This document shows, piece after piece, positions 35,364-43,539 of a stretch of 64,000 nucleotides of DNA (positions are counted from its first letter, which is position 1; each line of letters opens with the position of its first letter). Source of the DNA: Terriglobia bacterium (lineage in GTDB: Bacteria > Acidobacteriota > Terriglobia > Terriglobales > Acidobacteriaceae); the NCBI GenBank assembly GCA_020073645.1, contig JAIQET010000015.1:1-64000 (forward strand), in the 5' to 3' direction. The position numbers and the translations under genes are program-made. Below the pieces are notes generated by a model. It worked only from the letters and a program-made list of their open reading frames with translations, did no database searches and was not told the origin of the DNA.

Positions 35364-35721
35364 AAACTGGGGAACCGTGGAGTCATTATTCAGGCTTCTA
35401 GTCCTTCCTCGCAAGCGGGGATCCGCACTTTCGCCGGTCGTAAGCGGAAAATGCAGGGCAACGCACTACAGGAGTCGGTATCAATCTGAGACTCCGAGGG
35501 AAGCATCGTGTCCCGAATTGGTGCCGGACAATTCTGACAGTTGGCTGGGCAGGCACTCCGCGAGTAATATTATCTGTTCGAATCGCTTGCATTGAGCCTG
35601 CTTTGCTGTAGAATCGTCGGCTTGCAGCAGACATATTAATTTCTTTTCTGTTCCATGCGGGCCCCCAGGTCTTGGAAATTGGGCATGGATCACAGGCTAA
35701 AGCACAGTCCCGGAGGATTAC
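35364..35721. other. Divergent intergenic region, regulator / OmpA-like gene
   Basis: 358 bp with no credible gene. It contains a reasonable promoter for the OmpA-like gene (35587-35614). No sigma-54 type -24/-12 element could be found for either direction. Confidence 0.45.
35587..35614 (+). promoter_or_regulatory. Sigma-70-type promoter for OmpA-like gene
   Basis: TTGCAT and TAGAAT separated by 16 bp, giving a leader of about 100 nt before ATG 35722. The match is moderate. Confidence 0.4.
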
Positions 35722-37326
35722 ATGGCACCTTGTAATGCACTTGGCAGACGTGTACTGCTCGCTGCTCTGTTGCTGGTGATGGTCTCGGTGACGGCAGCGT
35801 CGGCGCAAGAACAAGTCCCGAAGGTCGACCTGTTCGTGGGCTATCAATGGCTCAACCCCGGCGGCAGCGCGCCCCTTCCGTTTCGCTCTCCGAACAATCC
35901 ATTTGCACAGAAGCTGCCGTCAATCCCGCAAGGCCTAGGAACAGCCTTAGCCTACAACTTCGATCAACACTGGGCTTTGGAATTGGATTACGGCGGGAAC
36001 TATAACAAATTTGGGGTGGAGCAGACGGTATCGGTTGGCCCCCGATTCATGTGGCGGACCGAAGGCGTCAACCTGTTTGCGCATACCCTGCTGGGCTACA
36101 ACCGCCTCAGCATTCCCCATCTCAATAACTCCCAGTCGGTTAGTCCGATCCTTGGCGGCGGCATCGATCTTAAGGTGTGGAAGCCGTTAAGCCTGCGGCT
36201 GATCGAAGCCGATTATGTTTTTGGACGCTTCGGTTTTGCGGATGCGGTTTCGCCGGCGTTCCCCGACATTCGACACTCCTCCTTTAACGGCGCACGGTTG
36301 CGCACCGGTCTGATCTTCAACTTTGGTTATCCTCCGGCCGTCACCCCGTCTGCCAGTTGCTCGGTGCAGCCCAGCGAGGTAATGGTAGGCGAACCGGTCA
36401 CAGCAACCGCCACCGGCAGCAACTTCAACGCGAAACACACGCTAACCTACAGTTGGAGCAGCACCGGCGGGAAAGTTACCAGCAAGGACAATACCGCCAG
36501 TATCGACACCAACGGGGTCGCGGGCGGCAGCTACACCGTGACCGCTCACATTACTGACGCCAAGATGAAGAAGGGTGGAGAGGCCAGTTGCACCGCGAAC
36601 TTCACGGTGAAAGAGCCGCCGAAGAACCCGCCAACCATGACCTGCTCCGCCAATCCCAGCACCGTGCAGACCGGCACGCCGTCCAACATTACTTGCACGT
36701 GCAGCAGCCCGGACAACGCTTCTGTGAGCATAAGCGGCTGGACCGCCAGCGGCGGCAGCATCTCCGGAACAGGCGGCAATGCGACCCTGAACACTACTGG
36801 CGCTTCCGCCGGTCCAATCACGGTGAGTGCGACTTGCACCGACTCTCGTGGCCTAACCGCTTCGGCTTCAACCCAGGTGACGGTGGAAGTACCGCCGCCG
36901 CCGGCGCCGCAGGCCAGCAAGCTGAGCACGTGTGACTACCCGAACCCGAAGAAGCCGTGGCGCGTAGACAACACCTGCAAGGCCGTGCTGGACGATGTGG
37001 CGCAGCGCCTGCAGCACGAGCCCGACGCCAAGCTGGTAATCGTGGGCAACGCCGACCCGACCGAGAAGCGCAAGAACCTCGCGGCCGAACGAGCCGTGGA
37101 CGCCAAGGCGTATCTCTCGGGTGGCGAGGCCAAGCAGGGAATCGACGCCAGCCGAATCGAAGTGCGCACCAGCAACGAAGGCGGCAAGACGGCCGAGTTC
37201 TGGATTGTCCCGGCGGGCGCCAGCTTCACCGAGACCGGTACTACCCCGGTGGACGAGAACAAGGTGAAGGCGATCCCCGACCACCCCAAGCCCGCAGCCA
37301 AGAAAGCGGCTAAACCGAAGGCATAG
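35722..37326 (+). CDS. OmpA-like outer-membrane protein with Ig-like middle domains
   Basis: 534 residues. The signal peptide is cut near SAQE. An N-terminal beta-barrel (about 30-205) starts VPKVDLFVGYQWLNPGG and ends in GARLRTGLIFNFGY. Two Ig/PKD-like domains follow (about 212-300 and 305-390). Then an OmpA peptidoglycan-binding-like domain (about 400-505) shows LDDVAQRLQHEPDAKLVIVG and LAAERAVDAKAYL, and a Lys/Ala-rich tail ends the protein. The OmpA domain lacks some standard peptidoglycan-contact residues, with DPTEKRKNLAAERA replacing the typical TDxxG...LSxRRA. A strong GGAGG lies 5 bp before the ATG. A clean terminator follows. Confidence 0.85.
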   Translation: MAPCNALGRRVLLAALLLVMVSVTAASAQEQVPKVDLFVGYQWLNPGGSAPLPFRSPNNPFAQKLPSIPQGLGTALAYNFDQHWALELDYGGNYNKFGVEQTVSVGPRFMWRTEGVNLFAHTLLGYNRLSIPHLNNSQSVSPILGGGIDLKVWKPLSLRLIEADYVFGRFGFADAVSPAFPDIRHSSFNGARLRTGLIFNFGYPPAVTPSASCSVQPSEVMVGEPVTATATGSNFNAKHTLTYSWSSTGGKVTSKDNTASIDTNGVAGGSYTVTAHITDAKMKKGGEASCTANFTVKEPPKNPPTMTCSANPSTVQTGTPSNITCTCSSPDNASVSISGWTASGGSISGTGGNATLNTTGASAGPITVSATCTDSRGLTASASTQVTVEVPPPPAPQASKLSTCDYPNPKKPWRVDNTCKAVLDDVAQRLQHEPDAKLVIVGNADPTEKRKNLAAERAVDAKAYLSGGEAKQGIDASRIEVRTSNEGGKTAEFWIVPAGASFTETGTTPVDENKVKAIPDHPKPAAKKAAKPKA

Positions 37327-37351
37327 AAAACAAAGCATTTAGAGAAAACTA

Positions 37352-37388
37352 GGGCCGGTTGGGAGCAACACCCGACCGGCCCTTTTTC
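37352..37388 (+). terminator. Rho-independent terminator after OmpA-like gene
   Basis: GGGCCGGTTGGG and its near-perfect complement around a short loop, followed by CTTTTT. It separates the porin gene from the BNR-propeller gene. Confidence 0.9.
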
Positions 37389-37476
37389 ATCTTCCCTTCG
37401 GTAACTTGCTGGACCCGTGCTAGGCTGGCACTCTGGCCTGCGCAGGGTATCTCTGTTCGCAGGGGCTAAACTCACC

Positions 37477-39486
37477 ATGATTTCAGGTCCAAACTCTTGT
37501 CGCAGGTCGTTGTTGGTCTTGGTCGTCGCCTTGTTTTGCGCGACCACACTTTGGGCCGGCCAGTGGGCCGTCCTGGGGCCGGATGGAGGAGACGTCCGCA
37601 GCTTGAGCTATGATCCCTCCAACCCCGATCACATTTTCCTGGGAACCAATACAGGAACCGTTTTCTTCTCCAATGACGGCGGTCACAGTTGGTCGCGCTT
37701 CGCTCACCTCGGCAGCGGCGACGACTATGTGCTCGACCACATCGCCATTGACCCGCAGAATCCCAAGCACATGTACGCCGCGGCCTGGAGCTTGGACAAC
37801 CAGCAGGCCGGTGATCTTTTCCGCTCGCACGATGGCGGCAAGAACTGGCAGGCGCTTCCCGGCATGCATGGAAAATCCATCCGTGCCATGGCAATCGCCG
37901 CTTCCGATCACAAGGTGCTGGCGGTTGGCGCGCTGGACGGCGTGTACCGCAGCACCGACGGTGGCGATAGCTGGGAGCGGATTTCTTCCGCCAACCAGAA
38001 TGAGATCAAGAACATCGAGTCGATCGCGATCGACCCGCAGAACCCCAACGTGGTTTACGCTGGCACCTGGCACCTGGCGTGGAAGACGGATAACGGCGGC
38101 GCCAGCTGGCATCACATCAACAAGGGGATGATTGACGACTCGGACGTGTTTTCGATCATCGTCGATTCTTCGAATCCATCGGTAGTGTTCGCCAGCGCCT
38201 GCTCGGGCATTTACAAGAGCGACAGCGCAGGCGAGATGTTCCACAAGATTCAGGGAATCCCGTTTTCCGCGCGGCGCACGCGAGTGCTGCGCCAGGATCC
38301 CGGCAATCCGAAGATCGTGTACGCCGGAACCACCGAGGGTCTGTGGAAGACTACGGACCTGGGCCAGACCTGGAAGCGCGTCAGCAACCCCGAGACTGTC
38401 GTCAACGACGTGCTGGTGGATCCGCGCAATTCGCAACGTGTCCTGCTGGCTACAGACCGGAGCGGCGTGATGGCCAGCGACGACGGGGCGCAGAGCTTCG
38501 TGGCCTCAAATCATGGCTACACGCACCGTTACGTGTCTGCGATTGTGGCCGACAAGAACGATCCCAACGCCATCTTTGCGGGTGTCGTCAACGACAAGGA
38601 GCAAGGCGGCGTATTCACTTCCCACGACGGCGGGCAGCACTGGATGCAGAAGAGCGCAGGACTGGGCGGCCGTGACGTGTTTAGCTTGCAACCGGCCGGC
38701 AACGGCGCGCTGATCGCCGGGACCAACCGTGGCATTTTCATGCTCGATCGCAACGCCAGCCAGTGGCGGCCGATCAACGCCATCGTTAACGAGAAGACTT
38801 CCTCCCGGACCGTGATGAAAGGGAAGAAGAAGACCGCGGTCGCGACCAAGACGGCGGTCCGTTCGGTGCTGGATGCCAAAGTCAACGACCTCGAAGTCAC
38901 ACCCAAGCGCTGGCTCGCAGCCACTACCGCGGGCCTGTTCGCCAGCACGAACGAGGGCAAGAGCTGGAGCGGCGGTCCGGTTCTAGGTCAACAGGAGATG
39001 GTTGCTGTGCAGGCCGAGGGTGAACTGGTAGCCGCGGCCACGCGCTCCAACGTCTTTGTCTCCAACGATGGTGGAACCAGCTGGAAGCAGGGCCATCTGA
39101 CCTCGTTTGTAACCAGCCTGCGCAACCTGGCTATTACCCCGGACGGTCAGATTCTGGTCGCGTCGCGGGAAGGCGCCTTCCGCAGTTCCGATGCGGGAGC
39201 GACTTGGGAGCACATGTTGAATGGCTTGCCGGACAAGAACATCAGCTCCATTTCCTACGACGAAAGCAATAAGCGGCTGCTGGCCACCAGCACCGCGACC
39301 GGCGTAGTCTTCCAGAGCCATGATGGCGGGCGCAGCTGGCGTCGGGGACCCGACTCAGGATATCCGCTGCGCCGCATCAGCGTGGTGCACGGGCGTTTCA
39401 TGGCAGCTACGCCGTTCGACGGCGTGATTGCCCAGCCGGACCATGAAGCCGAGAGCGCATCGGCGGAGCCAGGCTCGTCAGAGTAA
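37477..39486 (+). CDS. Secreted BNR/Asp-box beta-propeller protein (sortilin-like)
   Basis: 669 residues with a signal peptide (cut near LWAGQ). Ten Asp-box motifs (S/T-x-D-x-G-x-x-W) can be counted, e.g. SNDGGHSW, SHDGGKNW, STDGGDSW, SHDGGQHW, SNDGGTSW and SHDGGRSW, spread from about 65 to 630. This is the pattern of ten-bladed or paired propellers of the VPS10/sortilin or glycoside-hydrolase-74-like group. No catalytic signature is visible. It is probably a surface or periplasmic binding protein. ATG 37477 gives a good signal peptide; a longer frame upstream does not. Confidence 0.82.
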   Translation: MISGPNSCRRSLLVLVVALFCATTLWAGQWAVLGPDGGDVRSLSYDPSNPDHIFLGTNTGTVFFSNDGGHSWSRFAHLGSGDDYVLDHIAIDPQNPKHMYAAAWSLDNQQAGDLFRSHDGGKNWQALPGMHGKSIRAMAIAASDHKVLAVGALDGVYRSTDGGDSWERISSANQNEIKNIESIAIDPQNPNVVYAGTWHLAWKTDNGGASWHHINKGMIDDSDVFSIIVDSSNPSVVFASACSGIYKSDSAGEMFHKIQGIPFSARRTRVLRQDPGNPKIVYAGTTEGLWKTTDLGQTWKRVSNPETVVNDVLVDPRNSQRVLLATDRSGVMASDDGAQSFVASNHGYTHRYVSAIVADKNDPNAIFAGVVNDKEQGGVFTSHDGGQHWMQKSAGLGGRDVFSLQPAGNGALIAGTNRGIFMLDRNASQWRPINAIVNEKTSSRTVMKGKKKTAVATKTAVRSVLDAKVNDLEVTPKRWLAATTAGLFASTNEGKSWSGGPVLGQQEMVAVQAEGELVAAATRSNVFVSNDGGTSWKQGHLTSFVTSLRNLAITPDGQILVASREGAFRSSDAGATWEHMLNGLPDKNISSISYDESNKRLLATSTATGVVFQSHDGGRSWRRGPDSGYPLRRISVVHGRFMAATPFDGVIAQPDHEAESASAEPGSSE

Positions 39487-39500
39487 CCAATACCAACCCC

Positions 39501-39528
39501 GGAGAGACGCAGCTTGCTGCGTCTCTCC
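39501..39528. repeat. GAGACGCAGC palindrome, copy 1
   Basis: Perfect 13-bp arms GGAGAGACGCAGC / GCTGCGTCTCTCC with a TT centre. The inner 22 bp recur in reverse orientation at 58689-58710, so this is a dispersed extragenic palindrome rather than a one-off terminator. Confidence 0.8.
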
Positions 39529-39540
39529 TGTGAAATACCA

Positions 39541-39574
39541 CGGAGGAGCAGCCAGGCGGCTGCTCCTCCGTTTT
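39541..39574 (+). terminator. Rho-independent terminator after BNR protein
   Basis: 13-bp perfect stem CGGAGGAGCAGCC / GGCTGCTCCTCCG, loop AGGC, followed by TTTT. The clear T-run marks it as the real terminator next to the palindromic repeat. Confidence 0.85.
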
Positions 39575-39721
39575 CGTTTGGCCAAAGTGAATCCTCGTGT
39601 GCGACTGGGTCTCCAACCCGGTCAGGCCCGGGGGGCCGCATCAGTGTGACGAGGTAAGAACAAGCTGACGAGAATAGCAAGCAGTGCGGCCAGATTTGTT
39701 CTGCTTTTTCTCGGCGGCCGT

Positions 39722-40117
39722 CTAGCGGTTCGCCAGCGTCGAAAGGCCCGGCGCCTTCAGGAGATGCTCGTCGGCCGTGACTAGGGTGAGATCATAGACC
39801 CGCGCTGTCGCCGCCAGAAAATAGTCTGCCGGATCGCGATGGGGGAGTTGCAAGCGTGCTGTTTCCAGCGCCACCTCATGGGTGATGGGTGCTTCTCTTA
39901 ACAGCAGGGCACGCATCGCTCGCGGGACCCACACGTCAGGTTCCTGGTCCAACACCATGCGTTTCTTTTGGCACAAGATGAGTACTTCCCAGATGCTGAT
40001 GGGAGACAGCCACAGCTCATTGTCCGGGTTCTCGAGTTCCTTTGACACCCGTCGGGAAAGGCGATCGGTTTCGAGTACGCTCCACACCCAGATGTGAGTG
40101 TCCAGCAGGAGTTTCAT
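39722..40117 (-). CDS. vapC: PIN-domain toxin VapC
   Basis: 131 residues. The PIN acidic residues are seen in LLLDTHIWVW (D6), SISIWEV (E), and RDPADYFLAATA, followed by LVTADEHLL. It is an Mg-dependent RNase that cleaves specific RNAs (tRNA or rRNA in known cases) when free of antitoxin. Its ATG overlaps the stop of the antitoxin gene (ATGA), the usual order with antitoxin first. Confidence 0.9.
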   Translation of the reverse strand: MKLLLDTHIWVWSVLETDRLSRRVSKELENPDNELWLSPISIWEVLILCQKKRMVLDQEPDVWVPRAMRALLLREAPITHEVALETARLQLPHRDPADYFLAATARVYDLTLVTADEHLLKAPGLSTLANR

Positions 40118-40356
40118 CAGCGCAGCACTTCCCAGTCTTCCTCGTCGCTGGCCGGGGAGACGATGTCGCCTACGATGCGGCCAGTCCCCTGCATTGCGCC
40201 CAGGGTTCTCTTTGGCATTTGCGCTGGCGATGGTGGCACGACTTCCGCGATTGGCTGGCCGAAGCGCGTTACCAATACAGGCCTTCCCGTCTTGCGGACC
40301 TTCTCCAGTACCGCGAGGCAGGTGGCCTTGAATTTCGAGATGGCGATTTCTTCCAT
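40117..40356 (-). CDS. vapB: Phd/YefM-type antitoxin of VapBC pair
   Basis: 79 residues. The N-terminal Phd/YefM DNA-binding fold reads ISKFKATCLAVLEKVRKTGRPVLVTRFGQPIAEVVP. A C-terminal tail, rich in acidic residues and tryptophan, would wrap the toxin. It neutralises the PIN toxin and represses the operon by binding upstream DNA. GAGGAG sits 5 bp before the ATG. A perfect palindrome lies 18 bp upstream. Confidence 0.9.
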   Translation of the reverse strand: MEEIAISKFKATCLAVLEKVRKTGRPVLVTRFGQPIAEVVPPSPAQMPKRTLGAMQGTGRIVGDIVSPASDEEDWEVLR

Positions 40357-40373
40357 GATTCTCCTCAGATCAT

Positions 40374-40394
40374 ACCATGGTCAATGACCATGGT
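40374..40394. promoter_or_regulatory. Toxin-antitoxin operator palindrome
   Basis: Perfect 10-bp arms ACCATGGTCA / TGACCATGGT around a single A, just upstream of the antitoxin start. The half-site CCATGGTCA is also present as a direct repeat (40375-40383 and 40388-40396). It is the expected autoregulatory site of a Phd-type antitoxin. Confidence 0.75.
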
Positions 40395-40543
40395 CAAATT
40401 CCTCCGGCGGCAAAGAATCTGCCTGAAAAAAGTACATGGCGTAGCATCCGTCGCACTAGTAACTTATTGATTTATAAAACCTAGGCGATGGCATCCTCCG
40501 TGCGACATAAGATCGGTTGGTAGGTAGCAAGGAGGATTGTTCC

Positions 40544-41230
40544 ATGAGGTATTGGAAGGCCACGAGTCTTGCAGTTCTGTTTCTGGCGCTGGCTTTGGCC
40601 ACTGGCTGCTCGCGGCAGCCCGGGGTACAGGCGTCGGACGAGAACGCCGCCAGTGACCAGCAGTTACCCTTCGACCGCGCGGCCGACAAGAACGGGATCT
40701 CCCCAACGGGCTCACTGATACCGGCCGCGATTCCAGCCGGAACTCCGATTACGATCCGGCTGCAGTCGTCTGTGTCCAGTGCCGAGTCTCATTCCGGCGA
40801 GTCTTTCGAGGCGGTACTCGACGAGCCCATCGTCGTGGACGGACAAACAGTGGCGCCCCGCGGGGCGGCGGTCACCGGGAAAGTAGTGGCGGCCAAAGCT
40901 TCCGGCCGTCTGCAAGATCCCGGCTATCTGCGGTTGACGCTGACCTCGCTCGAGGTCAATGGCAAGCCGCTCCCGCTTCAGACCTCCAGTGTCTTTGTCA
41001 AAGGCGGCTCTCACGAGAAACGCAACCTGGCCATGATTGGCGGTGGCGCTGGCGCCGGTGCACTGATTGGCGGAATCGCGGGCGGGGGCAAAGGCGCGCT
41101 GATCGGTAGCGCCATTGGCGCGGCTGGCGGCACGGGCACGGCCTATGCCACCGGCAAAAAGGATGTGGGATTTTCTACCGAGCGGCGCCTCACCTTTCGC
41201 TTGACCCAGGCCGTCGCCGTGCAGATCTGA
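40544..41230 (+). CDS. Glycine-zipper lipoprotein
   Basis: 228 residues. The lipobox ALATGCSRQ gives a lipoprotein. A beta-rich middle part (about 55-155: AGTPITIRLQSSVSSAESHSG, DEPIVVDGQTVAPRGAAVTGKV, RLTLTSLEVNGKPLPL) leads to a glycine-zipper region (about 165-205). The start at ATG 40544 has AAGGAGG upstream; the frame opens earlier but that reading lacks homology. Function unknown; similar proteins are envelope-associated in this phylum. A hairpin with a weak T-run follows. Confidence 0.7.
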   Translation: MRYWKATSLAVLFLALALATGCSRQPGVQASDENAASDQQLPFDRAADKNGISPTGSLIPAAIPAGTPITIRLQSSVSSAESHSGESFEAVLDEPIVVDGQTVAPRGAAVTGKVVAAKASGRLQDPGYLRLTLTSLEVNGKPLPLQTSSVFVKGGSHEKRNLAMIGGGAGAGALIGGIAGGGKGALIGSAIGAAGGTGTAYATGKKDVGFSTERRLTFRLTQAVAVQI

Positions 41231-41568
41231 GTTTGATCCCGCCTGCTTTCCGAAATGGGCGCGAGCCATCGCGCCCATTCTTGTGCCCCTTTTGGTCCTC
41301 CCGCAATGTGCATCCTCCGGTCTTCCATCACAAATCGCTGTGATGAGTGCACTTAGCACGAACCGGCGATCGGCCTACACTTCCCAAATAGGGAGCGTGC
41401 ACGAAGGCGGAGCTTATCCCATTGGTTCCCGATTCGGGAGCTGACCATGGCTTTCGGCTGCTCTCCTGGGTTCATATTCTCGACCGCGCAGCTTGCGAGC
41501 GACCCGCCGACTTCCCCCGCCAGGCGGTTCGCGAGGCGCAGGCGAGAGGTCCCGTCAAGCACGATTCT
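41231..41568. other. Intergenic region before hybrid kinase operon
   Basis: 338 bp. It holds the terminator-like hairpin at 41254-41279 and must hold the kinase promoter, which I could not place. The in-frame extension of the kinase ORF to 41422 has no homology and is probably not translated. Confidence 0.45.
41254..41279 (+). terminator. Hairpin, probable terminator
   Basis: Perfect 11-bp arms AATGGGCGCGA / TCGCGCCCATT with loop GCCA, followed by CTTGTGCCCCTTTT. The T-run is interrupted, so efficiency is uncertain. Confidence 0.6.
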
Positions 41569-43539
41569 ATGAGTGCGATCGCGCAGTTCGACGCAAGGGG
41601 CGAGGGGTTGGCTGATCTCGCGCTGTTGAGCGCCGCAGTGGCCGCTTGTCCGGAGAGTTTGGCGGTCATCGAAAGCGGACGGATTCTCTACGCCAATCGC
41701 GCGTTCGCGCAGATGTTTGGTTATCACTACCGAGCAGAGGTTGAGGGGCGAGCATTGTCGGACTTTGTGCCGCCGGGCCGCGCCTGCACTCGGCTTTCTC
41801 CCCAAACAGCGGATGCCAGCCCGGAAAGCGAATGCGGCTATCCCGCGTGCGAATTTACCAGTACGCGGCCGGACGGAACCCGCATCCGTGTGCAAAGTTG
41901 TTGCGCCAGTTTTCGTGCCGAGGACCGCACCCTGCTCATCCTCAGCGCGCGCGACATCAGCCACGGTGAGCGCCGCCGTCTGGTGCGAGAGAGCGACAAG
42001 CGCTTCCGCGCAATTTTCGACGCTGCGGCTATGGGGATTGTGCAATGCACCACCGAGGGACGGGTGGTCGAGACTAACCCGGCGGTGGAACGCATGCTCG
42101 GCTACACCCATGCCGAACTGCGGGGAATGCATTTCCGCGACTTCACCTATCCCGACGACCTGGCCGGCGACGTCGAACTGTTCGAGGAGATGGTGTCCGG
42201 CAAACGCGACTACTACCAGATCGAAATCCGCTACCTGCGCAAGGATGGTGGCAGCGGCTGGGTTCGGCTGACGGTTTCGCTGGTGCGCGGGCCGGACGGG
42301 AATCCGGAGTTCACCATCGGCATGGTGGAAGACATCACCGAGCGCAAGCAGGCCGAGCAACAACTGCGCGAAGCCCAGAAAATGGAAGCCATCGGGCGCC
42401 TGGTCGGCGGAGTGGCCCACGACTTCAACAACCTGCTCACCGGCATCATGCTGTACTGCGATTTGCTGCTGGCCGGCTTGGATCCTAACGGACGCCTCCG
42501 CCACCACGTGGAAGAAATTCGCATGGCCGGCGAACACGGAGGCGCACTCATCCAGCAATTGCTGGCTGTGGCCCGGCAGCAGGTGGTCGAACCTCGCGTG
42601 CTGTCGTTGAACCAGGTGATCTCCGGGATGCGCAACCTGCTGTCGCGACTGATTGGCGAGAACATCGAATTGGTGACTGACCTGTCCGCTGACTTGTGGT
42701 CCGCCAAGATGGATCCTGCGCAGGTCCAGCAGATCATCCTCAACCTGGTGCTGAATGCGCGGGACGCGATGCCCGATGGCGGCAGAGTCACGCTGCAGAC
42801 CCTGAACTGCACTGAGCCCAACCAAAGCGGTGACCTCCAGGACCGCGATCTCACTCCCTGCATCGAGCTGATGGTCACGGATACCGGCTGCGGCATGGAT
42901 GCGGGAACCCGCTCTCACCTCTTCGAACCCTTCTTCACCACCAAGCAAACCGGGCGGGGCAATGGCCTGGGACTGGCTACGGTGCACGGCATCGTGAAGC
43001 AGAGTGGCGGGACGATCGCGGTGGAGAGCGAACTGGGACAAGGAACGCGAGTCGTGATCTGTCTGCCCCGGGTGCCGGCAGAATGCGAAACCACCCCCAT
43101 CGCGCTGAGCACTTCCGCCCTGAAGGGCCACGAGACGGTGCTGCTCGTGGAAGACGACTCGGCGGTGCGCAACGCTGCACGCCGGGTGTTGACCCAGTGC
43201 GGGTACTGCGTGCTGGAGGCGGCCAATGGCACCGAAGCGTTGAAGGTTTGCCACAACCACCCCGGCAACATCGATGTTTTGGTCGTAGACCTGGTGATGC
43301 CGGGCATGAGCGGACGGGAAGTCGCCCGGCGCCTGCGGCTGGCCCGGCCCAACCTGCGCGCGCTCTACATGTCCGGTTACAACCAGACCGAGCGAAACTC
43401 CGACCCGGAAACCATCGTGCTGTTTCGCAAGCCGTTCACCGGCAGCGCCTTGGCGCAAAAGTTAAGAGAAGTATTGGAGCAACCCACCCCACCGGTCCGC
43501 ATGACAGATCCGATTCCACAGAAGAGGGATGAATCATGA
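41569..43539 (+). CDS. Hybrid PAS sensor histidine kinase with receiver domain
   Basis: 656 residues, no transmembrane helix, so cytosolic. Two PAS domains (about 25-150 and 150-280), a HisKA helix with VGGVAHDFNNLLTGIMLYCDLL, an ATPase with NLVLNARDAMPDGG, DTGCGMD and GNGLGLATVHGIV, then a receiver with phospho-Asp in VLVVDLVMPGMSG. GVAHDFNN kinases usually start phosphorelays. The stop overlaps the ATG of the NtrC-type regulator (43536), so both are translationally coupled. The first cysteine-rich PAS loop (ACTRL, CGYPACE, CCASF) may bind a metal or redox cofactor. Confidence 0.88.
   Translation: MSAIAQFDARGEGLADLALLSAAVAACPESLAVIESGRILYANRAFAQMFGYHYRAEVEGRALSDFVPPGRACTRLSPQTADASPESECGYPACEFTSTRPDGTRIRVQSCCASFRAEDRTLLILSARDISHGERRRLVRESDKRFRAIFDAAAMGIVQCTTEGRVVETNPAVERMLGYTHAELRGMHFRDFTYPDDLAGDVELFEEMVSGKRDYYQIEIRYLRKDGGSGWVRLTVSLVRGPDGNPEFTIGMVEDITERKQAEQQLREAQKMEAIGRLVGGVAHDFNNLLTGIMLYCDLLLAGLDPNGRLRHHVEEIRMAGEHGGALIQQLLAVARQQVVEPRVLSLNQVISGMRNLLSRLIGENIELVTDLSADLWSAKMDPAQVQQIILNLVLNARDAMPDGGRVTLQTLNCTEPNQSGDLQDRDLTPCIELMVTDTGCGMDAGTRSHLFEPFFTTKQTGRGNGLGLATVHGIVKQSGGTIAVESELGQGTRVVICLPRVPAECETTPIALSTSALKGHETVLLVEDDSAVRNAARRVLTQCGYCVLEAANGTEALKVCHNHPGNIDVLVVDLVMPGMSGREVARRLRLARPNLRALYMSGYNQTERNSDPETIVLFRKPFTGSALAQKLREVLEQPTPPVRMTDPIPQKRDES

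Noticed and set aside
35560-35600. tRNA-like GTTCGAATC
   Set aside because: No matching acceptor, D or anticodon stem can be drawn around it.
41353-43458. 701-codon open frame antisense to the hybrid kinase
   Set aside because: It is His/Gln-rich without motifs and exactly mirrors the codon bias of the kinase gene on the other strand; a GC-rich shadow frame.
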